A stretch of 5,545 nt of DNA from an uncultured bacterium. Its GTDB lineage: Bacteria; Planctomycetota; UBA1135; UBA2386. Positions within the stretch are counted from its first letter, which is position 1. Each line of letters begins with the position of its first letter. A program made the position numbers and the translations under genes. A model generated the notes under the pieces. The model did no database searches, was not told the origin of the DNA, and was given only the letters and a program-made list of their open reading frames with translations. The stretch covers positions 1 to 5,545 of the forward strand of contig CALKYL010000093.1 of assembly GCA_938003515.1 (NCBI GenBank). The letters are read 5' to 3'. Below are positions 1 through 5,545 of this stretch, piece after piece.

Positions 1-2531
1 TCGCCGGCGCGCATGGCGCAGCGCACGAGGTCGCGCGCGGCGGTCTCGACGTGGGTGCCGCGGCCGCGCAGGCCGCCGAGCTCGCGCGCGACCGCCTCGA
101 GGTCCTCCCAGCGCTCCGCGCGGCGCAGCCCATACGCGGACGACTTGAGGGTCTGGATCAAGAAGAGCGCGGACTCGGCGTCGTCGGCGTCGCGCGCGAG
201 CAGCAGGCGCAGGTCCGCGGCGGCCGCGCCGAGCATCGGCATGGCCCGCAGGTCGTCGGACGGGAGCAACGCGCGCGCGTAGTTCGCCCGCGCCGAGGCG
301 CGCAGCCGGCGGGCGTCGGCCGCTTCCGGATAGTCCTGCAGCAGGTCGTCGAGCGTGGTGACGAGCGACGTGAACGTCGGGTCCGCCTCCGCCACGCGCC
401 CGCCGTTGAGCAACGACCGAAGGCGCACGTTCACGGCGATCGCGAGCACCATGCGCGGCACCGGCCAGCCGTACTCGGCGCCCTCCACCGCGTCGTGCGA
501 CGAGATCACGGCGTCCGCGAGCGCGATCGCGTCGTCGTAGCGGCGCATGCGGCAATAGAGCTTGGCGAGGTTGCCGCGGGCGATGTCGTAGAGCTGGTCG
601 GACGCACCCGCTGCCCTGGCCTGCGCCGCGTAGTCGATCGAGCGCAGGAAACCCTGCTCGGCCGCGGCGGCGTCGCGACGCAGCACCGCGAGGCCGGCGT
701 CCATCGACTCGACGAGGCTGAGACCGCGCAGCGGCTCGCCAGCCGGCTCGACGCGCCCGAGGCAGGCCGTGTAGTCGGCGCGCGCGGCGTCGACGAACTC
801 CGCGGCGCGGTCGGTCCGCTGCTGCATCACGTCGACCGCGGCGATCGCGCGCTGCAGCTCCGCGCGGACCATCCGGCGCTCGGGCGTCATCGAGGCTTCG
901 GACGCGAACAGCGTCGCGAGCAGCTCGAGCGCGCGCTCGGCGGTACCGCGCGCGGCGTCGAAGTCGCCGAGCGCGTTCTGCAGCTCGATCAGCCGCCGCA
1001 TCGCGTTCAGCCGTCGGATCTGGACCTGGTCGCGGTGGCGCTCGTCGTCGGCGAGGCGGTCGAACAGCTTCAGCGCCTCCTCCAGGACCTGCACGGCGAC
1101 GGTCAGCGTCGCAGGCACGTTGCGGAGCTTCTCCTGGCCGACGTTGGCGAGCAGCCCGTCGATCGCGTCGATGCTGGTCTGCACGCTCTCGTCGGAGCGC
1201 TTCACCTGCGCCTGCAGCTCCGCGTTGATCTCGCGCATGCGATCGTTCGCCGCGACCAGCGCCGCGTTCGCCGAGCGCTGCTGCCACAGCAGCAGGACCG
1301 GGACCACGGCGAGGAACACCGCCGCGACCGTCAGCGCCGCCGTCAGCGCGCGATGGCGCTGGAGCCAGCGGCGGCCTCGCACCCGGAGCGGCAGCCGCCG
1401 CGCCGTGATCGCGCGGCCGTCGAGCACGGCCAGCAGGTCGTCTGCGAACGCCTCGGCGCTCGCGTGACGGCGCGTGCGGTCGAGGTCCATCGCGGCGTCG
1501 ACGACGATCGACAGCTCGGGCGGTACGTGCACGAGGTCGCGCAGGCGCTCGCGGTCGCCAGCGAGGATGTGGGCGCGGAGCGCGTCGCCGTCGTCGAGCC
1601 CGAACGGCGGCCGGAGCGCGAGCAGGCAGTGCAGCGTCGCGGCGAGGCCGTAGACGTCGGTGCGCTCGTCCGCCGGCTCGCCGCGCAGCAGCTCGGGCGC
1701 CATGTACGCCGGCGAGCCGGCGGCGGCCCCGGTGCGCGTCAGCCGCGCGTCGCCGCGCGCCTGGGCGAGGCCGAAGTCGAGCACGATCGCCTCGCCCGCG
1801 GGCGTGAACACGATGTTGGACGGCTTCAGGTCGCGGTGCAGCACGCCGCGCGCGTGCGCGTGCCCGATGCCGAGCGCGGCCTTGCGGACGAGGCGGACGA
1901 CCGCGCGCCAGTAGCCGTCCTCGAACACGCCGTCGACGTCGGTGGTCGGCTCCGGTGCCTGCTCGGGCGCGGCGTCGAGCGCCGCGCGCAGGTCCCTGCC
2001 CGTCAGCTCGTTCGGATCGCGGCGGAGGAGCGCGCGCACGAGCGCTTCGCCGTTCTTGCCGCGCAACCGCGGCATCGCGTAGTACGGCACGCCGTCGGCG
2101 CTGCCGGTCGCGAGGATCGGCACGATCGCAGGATGCTCCAGCCGCGCGACCGCGTCGATCTCGCGCCGGAAGCGCTCGCGCGCGCCCTCGAACAGCAGCA
2201 GCTCCGGACGCACGACCTTGAGCGCGACCAGCCGACCGAGCGACGTCTGCTCGGCGAGGAAGACGACCCCCATGCCGCCCTCGCCGAGCTGCCGCACGAC
2301 GCGGAACTCGCCGAAGCTCGTCGGCAGCTGCGACGCCGGCGCGTCGAGCAGGCCGGTGTCCCGCAGCTCGGCGATGGCCGCGCGCAGCTGCCCGGCGCGG
2401 TCGGGATGCGCGGCGAGCACCCGCTCGACGCCGCGTTCGCCGTCGGATTCCTCGGCTGCGAGCGCCTCGGCCAGCAGCTCCTCGAGCGGCTGGCCGCCGC
2501 CTTCGGGCTCGTGCTCTCTTGCCTCTGCCAC
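1..2531 (-). CDS. Membrane-anchored Ser/Thr protein kinase with C-terminal helical TPR-like region (3' end cut off by window edge)
   Basis: Hanks-type kinase that should phosphorylate Ser/Thr on partner proteins; 843 codons are visible and the frame stays open past base 1. Numbered from GTG 2531: residues 1-66 are an acidic helical leader, as is common before planctomycete kinase domains. The kinase domain spans about 73-370, with Gly loop GEGGMG 83-88, ATP lysine K105 (VALKVV), catalytic HRDLKPSN 232-239 (D234, K236, N239), DFG 252-254 and APE 278-280. All catalytic residues are intact, so it should be active. About 25-30 extra acidic residues lie between the hinge (YYAMPRL 150-156) and helix E. 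One membrane helix lies at about 395-416, then a probable coiled coil (417-450) and TPR-like helical pairs, for example 514-539 and 652-680. The kinase is therefore probably cytoplasmic, with the helical tail across the membrane as a possible sensor. The GTG start is chosen because no in-frame ATG lies close by and the leader begins there; no Shine-Dalgarno is seen. The family call is firm; substrate and signal are unknown. Confidence 0.93.
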   Translation of the reverse strand, partial: MAEAREHEPEGGGQPLEELLAEALAAEESDGERGVERVLAAHPDRAGQLRAAIAELRDTGLLDAPASQLPTSFGEFRVVRQLGEGGMGVVFLAEQTSLGRLVALKVVRPELLLFEGARERFRREIDAVARLEHPAIVPILATGSADGVPYYAMPRLRGKNGEALVRALLRRDPNELTGRDLRAALDAAPEQAPEPTTDVDGVFEDGYWRAVVRLVRKAALGIGHAHARGVLHRDLKPSNIVFTPAGEAIVLDFGLAQARGDARLTRTGAAAGSPAYMAPELLRGEPADERTDVYGLAATLHCLLALRPPFGLDDGDALRAHILAGDRERLRDLVHVPPELSIVVDAAMDLDRTRRHASAEAFADDLLAVLDGRAITARRLPLRVRGRRWLQRHRALTAALTVAAVFLAVVPVLLLWQQRSANAALVAANDRMREINAELQAQVKRSDESVQTSIDAIDGLLANVGQEKLRNVPATLTVAVQVLEEALKLFDRLADDERHRDQVQIRRLNAMRRLIELQNALGDFDAARGTAERALELLATLFASEASMTPERRMVRAELQRAIAAVDVMQQRTDRAAEFVDAARADYTACLGRVEPAGEPLRGLSLVESMDAGLAVLRRDAAAAEQGFLRSIDYAAQARAAGASDQLYDIARGNLAKLYCRMRRYDDAIALADAVISSHDAVEGAEYGWPVPRMVLAIAVNVRLRSLLNGGRVAEADPTFTSLVTTLDDLLQDYPEAADARRLRASARANYARALLPSDDLRAMPMLGAAAADLRLLLARDADDAESALFLIQTLKSSAYGLRRAERWEDLEAVARELGGLRGRGTHVETAARDLVRCAMRAG

Positions 2532-2569
2532 GGTCGGAATCGGATGCGTGCTATCGTGGTGCCGCGTCC
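2532..2569. promoter_or_regulatory. Divergent intergenic region between kinase and sigma factor starts
   Basis: Only 38 bp separate the two start codons, so at least one promoter must overlap the opposite coding sequence, and the two transcripts probably share control. On the plus strand, TGCTATCGT at 2549-2557 fits an extended -10 element (TGnTATnnT) and would start transcription about 6 bases before the sigma ATG, giving a nearly leaderless mRNA. No convincing -35 stands at 16-18 bp. GGAAT at 2536-2540 resembles an ECF -35 core, but no matching -10 follows at the right distance. Neither start has a Shine-Dalgarno sequence. The element assignments are weak; the compact divergent layout itself is directly seen. 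Confidence 0.35.
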
Positions 2570-3166
2570 ATGAGCGAGTCCAGTCTGCCCCTTGTGACGA
2601 GCGCGCGGAACCGAAATCGCGACGCGCTCGAGGCGCTGCTGGTGCGGCACCTGCCCGGCATCCGCGCCTGGCTCGACCTGCGCATGGGCGCGCAGCTGCG
2701 GCGCCGCGAGACACCGGAGGACCTGGTGCAGTCGGTCGCCCGCGAGGTGCTCTCGGACCTGACCGCGTTCGAATGGCGCGGCGAGGCCGCGTTCCGTCAC
2801 TGGCTCTACGTCAAGGCGCAGCGCAAGCTGATCGACAAGGCGCGCCACGTCGGCGCCGCGCGGCGGTCGCCCGAACGCGAGCGGGCGCTCTCGGAGCGCT
2901 CGCAGGACGCGGCGCTCGCCGCGCGGCTGTTGTCGCCGAGCGGCGAGGTCGCGAGCCTCGAGCAGCTGCAGCGCATCGAACAGGCCTTCCGGGAGCTCGC
3001 GCCCGATCACCAGGAGGCCATCAGCCTGCGGCGACTGTGCGGCATGGAGTACGCCGACATCGCCGCGCGCATGGAGCGCAGCGAGGCCGCGGTGCGCCAG
3101 CTCGTGCACCGCGGGCTGTCGAAGCTGGCGTTGCGGCTCGGCGAACTGCGTGACGGCTCGCGCTGA
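2570..3166 (+). CDS. ECF-type RNA polymerase sigma factor (sigma-70 family)
   Basis: Alternative sigma factor of 198 aa, complete, directing RNA polymerase to a small set of promoters. Region 2 lies at about 22-92: the core-binding part reads TPEDLVQSVAREVL (48-61), followed by the -10 recognition part with FRHWLYVKAQRKLIDKAR (75-92). A variable linker spans about 93-128. Region 4 lies at about 130-190, with the helix-turn-helix YADIAARMERSEAAVRQLVH at 161-180 for the -35 element. No region 3, C-terminal extension or anti-sigma gene is visible. Style and length resemble the planctomycete ECF subfamilies. ATG 2570 is preferred; TTG 2519 in the same frame would overlap the kinase start and add 17 residues with no family support. 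No Shine-Dalgarno is present. It is divergent from the kinase by 38 bp, suggesting functional pairing. Thr48 replaces the first residue of the usual DAED acidic motif, a possible phosphorylation site (inference). Confidence 0.93.
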   Translation: MSESSLPLVTSARNRNRDALEALLVRHLPGIRAWLDLRMGAQLRRRETPEDLVQSVAREVLSDLTAFEWRGEAAFRHWLYVKAQRKLIDKARHVGAARRSPERERALSERSQDAALAARLLSPSGEVASLEQLQRIEQAFRELAPDHQEAISLRRLCGMEYADIAARMERSEAAVRQLVHRGLSKLALRLGELRDGSR

Positions 3167-3219
3167 TCGCGCGATTCCTCGTGTCACAGGCGCTCGGGCG
3201 GCTCGCTCCTGCTCCTCGC
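3167..3219. other. Short intergenic gap with a small palindrome at the sigma stop codon
   Basis: This 53-bp gap lies between two same-strand genes. ATCGCGCGAT at 3166-3175 is a perfect 10-bp palindrome overlapping the last base of the TGA stop; it has no spacer loop or T-run, so it is not a credible terminator. No Shine-Dalgarno precedes ATG 3220; the bases before it are pyrimidine-rich (ctcctgctcctcgc). No clear promoter is seen, so read-through from the sigma gene is plausible. A GTG at 3181 in frame with the downstream gene would add 13 residues but would spoil the signal peptide. Confidence 0.4.
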
Positions 3220-3276
3220 ATGAACCGCTTCCCGAACTTCGTCGCGCTCGCCGCGTTCGTCGGGCTCCTGCCCGCC
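3220..3276 (+). other. Sec-type signal peptide of the repeat protein
   Basis: Residues 1-19 of the 3220 gene: a short basic n-region (MNR), an uninterrupted hydrophobic core (FVALAAFVGLL) and LPA before Q20. There is no lipobox cysteine and no twin arginine, so general Sec export with signal peptidase I cleavage is expected. The exact cleavage point is inferred. Confidence 0.8.
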
Positions 3277-5545
3277 CAGGACCTCGTCGCCGATCTCGTC
3301 GCGAACCCCGGCAGCCAGCCGTCGAGCGGCTTCGAGCCGTACACCGTGGTCGGCGGCCGCGCGGTCTTCGTCGCGGACGGCTCCTTCGGCAGCGAGCCCT
3401 ACGTGACCGACGGGACCGTCGCCGGCACGGCGATCCTCAAGGACCTGGCCGCTGTCGACGACAGCTTCCCGCGCGAGTTCACCGCGCTCGGCAACGAGGT
3501 CCTGTTCACGGCGGAGGTGCCCGGGCTCGGCCGCGAGCTCTGGAAGACCGACGGCACGTCTGCCGGCACCGTGCTGGTCAAGGACGTGCGCCCGGGGCCG
3601 GACCACTCCAGCCCCGAGGACCTGATCGCGTTCGGCGGCTTCGTCTGGTTCACGGCGAACGACGGCGCGAACGGCGTCGAGCTGTGGCGCACCGACGGAA
3701 CGACCGCGGGCACGGCGCTGTATGCCGACCTGTATCCGGGCCCGGCCAACTCGGGCCCGGCCCACCTGACGGTGGTCGGCAACGGCCTCTGGTTCGACGC
3801 CGACGCGCCCGGCTTCGGCCGCGAGCTGCACCGGCTGGACGGCGCCACGGGCACGGTCACGCTCGTCGCGGACCTGGTGCCGGGTTCGAGCGGCGCGAGC
3901 TTCGAAGAGCTCGCCCGCTTCGGCGCCGGGCTCTTGTTCTCGGCCAACACCGGCAACGGCTTCGAGCCGGGGGTCAGCGACGGCACGGCCGCTGGCACGT
4001 TCGCGCTCGGCGACCTCGAGCCGGGGGCGAGCAACTCGTTCCCGCGCGACTTCACGGTCGTCGGCGGCGTCGCCGTGTTCACGGCCGACACCGCCGCGCT
4101 GGGGCGCGAGCTCTACGTGACCGACGGCACCGTCGCCGGCACGGCGCTGCTCGGCGACCTGCGCCTCGGTCCGACGTCGAGCGCGCCGGCGGAGTTCCGG
4201 CTGCTCAACGGCGCGCTCTTGTTCGCGGCGACGACCGACGCCGACGGCCGCGAACCGTGGCGGACCGACGGCACCGCCGCCGGCACCTTCCAGCTCGCGA
4301 CGCTGCGCGCCGGCGCGGTGTCGTCCAACCCGTCCGAGTTCGTGCCGATCGGCGGAGAGCTCTGGTTCGCGGCGACGGGCACGAACGTCGGCAACGAGCT
4401 GTGGCGCACCGACGGGACCACGGCAGGCACCGCGCTGGTCGCCGACCTCGTCCCGGGAAGCGGCTCGCTCGGCGCGGTCGGGCTGACGCCGTTCGGCCCG
4501 GGCCTGCTGTTCCGCGGCGCGTTCGGTAACGCCGGCGGACGCGAGCCGTGCTTCACCGACGGCACGTTCGCGAACACCGCGCTGCTGGGCGACCTCGCGC
4601 CGCCCGCCGCCGACTCGTCGCCGGCGCTGTTCGCCGAGCTCCGGGGCGACGTGTTCTTCGTCGCCGACTCCGATCTCTCGGGCCGCGAGCCGCACGTCAC
4701 CGACGGCACGACCGCGGGCACGCGGCTGATCGCGGACCTCAGGCCCGGCACCACCAACAGCAGCGCGAGCAACCGCGCGTCCCGCGGCGGCGACGTCTTC
4801 TTCGACGCGCAGCTCGTCGGCGGCCGCCAGCTGTTCGTCACCGACGGCACCGCGGCCGGCACGCAGCAGCTGACGACGGCCCTGTCGCCGGCGGTCACGC
4901 CGCGCGGCCTGACCGCGTTCGGCGGCCAGGTCGTGTTCTCGGGCGACTCTTCGACCTCGGGCCGGGAGCCGTGGATCAGCGACGGCACGCCCGCCGGCAC
5001 CCTGCCGCTCGCCGACATCCGGCCGGGCACGGGCAACTCGATCAGCGACGAGGACTTCGTCGTCGTCGGCGGCAACGTGTTCTTCCCCGCCGACGACGGC
5101 ACGCACGGCCGCGAGCTGTGGGTCAGCGACGGCACGACCGCGGGCACGCAGCTGGTCGCGGACCTGCGGCCGGGTTCGGGCAACAGCAACCCGGGCGAGT
5201 TCACGCCGTTCGGTGGCCTGCTCTACTTCACCGCCTCGACGCCGGGCTCCGGCGTCGAGCTGTGGGTGACCGACGGGACCGCCGCCGGCACGCAGCTCGT
5301 CGTCGACCTGCGGCCGGGCGCGGCCGGCAGCGACCCGCAGCGCGTCACGGCCGGCGGCGGCGAGCTCTACTTCACCGCGAACGACGGCAGCGGCTACGAG
5401 CTCTACGTCAGCGACGGAACGGCGGCGGGCACCGTGCAGCTGACGTCGACGGGCGCCTCGTCATCGGACACGTTCACCGACCTGACCTGGCCCCTCGCGG
5501 GCCTGTTCTTCCTCCACGACGACGGCGCCGGCGCCGGCCGCGAGC
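3220..5545 (+). CDS. Secreted ELWxxDGT-repeat protein (3' end cut off by window edge)
   Basis: Exported repeat protein, probably extracellular or envelope-bound; 775 codons are visible with no stop before the window end. ATG 3220 is chosen because it gives a classic signal peptide: MNR, a hydrophobic stretch at 4-17, and likely cleavage after LLPA (A19|Q20). The mature chain is almost wholly repeats of 46-49 residues, each with a pattern like LWFTA-x-DG-x-GxELWxTDGTxAGT-xLVxDL-xPGxxxSxPxxFTxxGG. The Asp of DGT falls at residues 64, 111, 159, 207, 254, 302, 350, 398, 447, 495, 542, 588, 637, 685 and 732. Four short beta strands per unit suggest beta-propeller blades, but this is inference. There are no catalytic motifs, and the visible part has no anchor or sorting domain; one could lie beyond the edge. 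Such proteins have been called hyalin-like; their function is generally unknown. It may be co-transcribed with, or controlled by, the upstream sigma factor. Confidence 0.9.
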   Translation, partial: MNRFPNFVALAAFVGLLPAQDLVADLVANPGSQPSSGFEPYTVVGGRAVFVADGSFGSEPYVTDGTVAGTAILKDLAAVDDSFPREFTALGNEVLFTAEVPGLGRELWKTDGTSAGTVLVKDVRPGPDHSSPEDLIAFGGFVWFTANDGANGVELWRTDGTTAGTALYADLYPGPANSGPAHLTVVGNGLWFDADAPGFGRELHRLDGATGTVTLVADLVPGSSGASFEELARFGAGLLFSANTGNGFEPGVSDGTAAGTFALGDLEPGASNSFPRDFTVVGGVAVFTADTAALGRELYVTDGTVAGTALLGDLRLGPTSSAPAEFRLLNGALLFAATTDADGREPWRTDGTAAGTFQLATLRAGAVSSNPSEFVPIGGELWFAATGTNVGNELWRTDGTTAGTALVADLVPGSGSLGAVGLTPFGPGLLFRGAFGNAGGREPCFTDGTFANTALLGDLAPPAADSSPALFAELRGDVFFVADSDLSGREPHVTDGTTAGTRLIADLRPGTTNSSASNRASRGGDVFFDAQLVGGRQLFVTDGTAAGTQQLTTALSPAVTPRGLTAFGGQVVFSGDSSTSGREPWISDGTPAGTLPLADIRPGTGNSISDEDFVVVGGNVFFPADDGTHGRELWVSDGTTAGTQLVADLRPGSGNSNPGEFTPFGGLLYFTASTPGSGVELWVTDGTAAGTQLVVDLRPGAAGSDPQRVTAGGGELYFTANDGSGYELYVSDGTAAGTVQLTSTGASSSDTFTDLTWPLAGLFFLHDDGAGAGRE
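3283..5545 (+). repeat. Tandem coding repeat array, period about 144 bp (ELWxxDGT units)
   Basis: In-frame tandem units; the GAC codon of the DGT signature starts at 3409, 3550, 3694, 3838, 3979, 4123, 4267, 4411, 4558, 4702, 4843, 4981, 5128, 5272 and 5413. Spacings are 138-147 bp and always multiples of three. A 16th unit begins at the right edge (GRE at 5536-5544). A half unit (LVADL...PG...F...VGG, residues about 22-44) precedes the first full signature, so the array starts just after signal peptide cleavage. Units differ markedly at the DNA level, so this is an old, diverged array and not a recent expansion. Unit 4 (HRLDGATGT) and unit 9 (EPCFTDGTFANT) are degenerate. Confidence 0.92.

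Noticed and set aside
51..2573. 840-codon plus-strand open frame across the kinase region
   Set aside because: It is exactly antisense to the kinase, whose minus-strand reading has all catalytic motifs, a membrane helix and TPR-like helices. The plus-strand product is an Arg/Ala/Val-rich chain with no recognisable fold, kept open by the GC bias.
3166..3175. Palindrome ATCGCGCGAT as a terminator or operator
   Set aside because: Only five base pairs with no loop or T-run, in sequence where CG-rich palindromes are expected by chance.
2003..3187. 394-codon minus-strand frame spanning the sigma gene and the kinase N-terminus
   Set aside because: It is antisense to the clear sigma factor and out of frame with the kinase; composition is that of a shadow frame.
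3150..4529. 459-codon plus-strand frame starting inside the sigma gene
   Set aside because: It is a +1/+2 shadow of the repeat gene, Arg-rich and of low complexity. The frame from 3220 has the signal peptide and clean repeats.
3184..5106. 640-codon minus-strand frame, and the overlapping 363- and 230-codon minus-strand frames, with apparent internal repeats such as VPAVVPSV
   Set aside because: Their periodicity is the reverse-complement echo of the DGTxAGT coding repeats on the plus strand; no start context or fold supports them.
3283..5545. CRISPR-like or non-coding tandem repeat
   Set aside because: The period is about 144 bp, units are diverged and always a multiple of three apart, and conservation is at the protein level; these are coding repeats.
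1..5545. Mobile elements, tRNA or rRNA genes, horizontally acquired islands
   Set aside because: No transposase, terminal inverted repeats or structural RNA motifs were seen, and base and codon use look uniform across all three genes.

Overview
The window is very GC-rich DNA with strong G/C bias at third codon positions. It holds two partial genes and one complete gene, covering almost every base. The gene types point to a high-GC member of the Planctomycetota. They are a membrane-anchored Ser/Thr kinase with a helical, TPR-like tail, a short ECF-type sigma factor directly beside it, and a secreted ELWxxDGT-repeat protein whose signal peptide ends in LLPA|Q. Myxobacteria or another high-GC phylum with similar gene content cannot be excluded. 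All three starts lack a clear Shine-Dalgarno sequence, which fits this group.

Layout: bases 1-2531 on the minus strand are the Ser/Thr protein kinase, whose C-terminus runs off the left edge. A 38-bp divergent gap (2532-2569) separates its GTG start from the ATG of the sigma factor (2570-3166, plus strand, complete, 198 aa). After a 53-bp gap, a third gene starts at 3220 on the plus strand and stays open to the right edge (at least 775 aa). It has a signal peptide followed at once by a tandem array of 47-48-residue repeats carrying the (E)LWxTDGTxAGT signature: 15 units plus the start of a 16th.

Reading as a module (inference): the kinase and sigma factor are divergent and nearly touching, and no anti-sigma factor is visible. 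This matches the known pairing of Ser/Thr kinases with ECF sigma factors, in which phosphorylation may replace anti-sigma control. The sigma factor carries Thr48 in place of the first acidic residue of the usual region 2.2 DAED motif, a plausible phospho-switch site. The exported repeat protein lies just downstream of the sigma gene on the same strand and may be co-transcribed with it or be its target. Together they could form a signal-to-cell-surface unit. None of this linkage is proved by the sequence.

Long open frames antisense to the kinase and to the repeat gene are by-products of the codon bias and are not annotated as genes.
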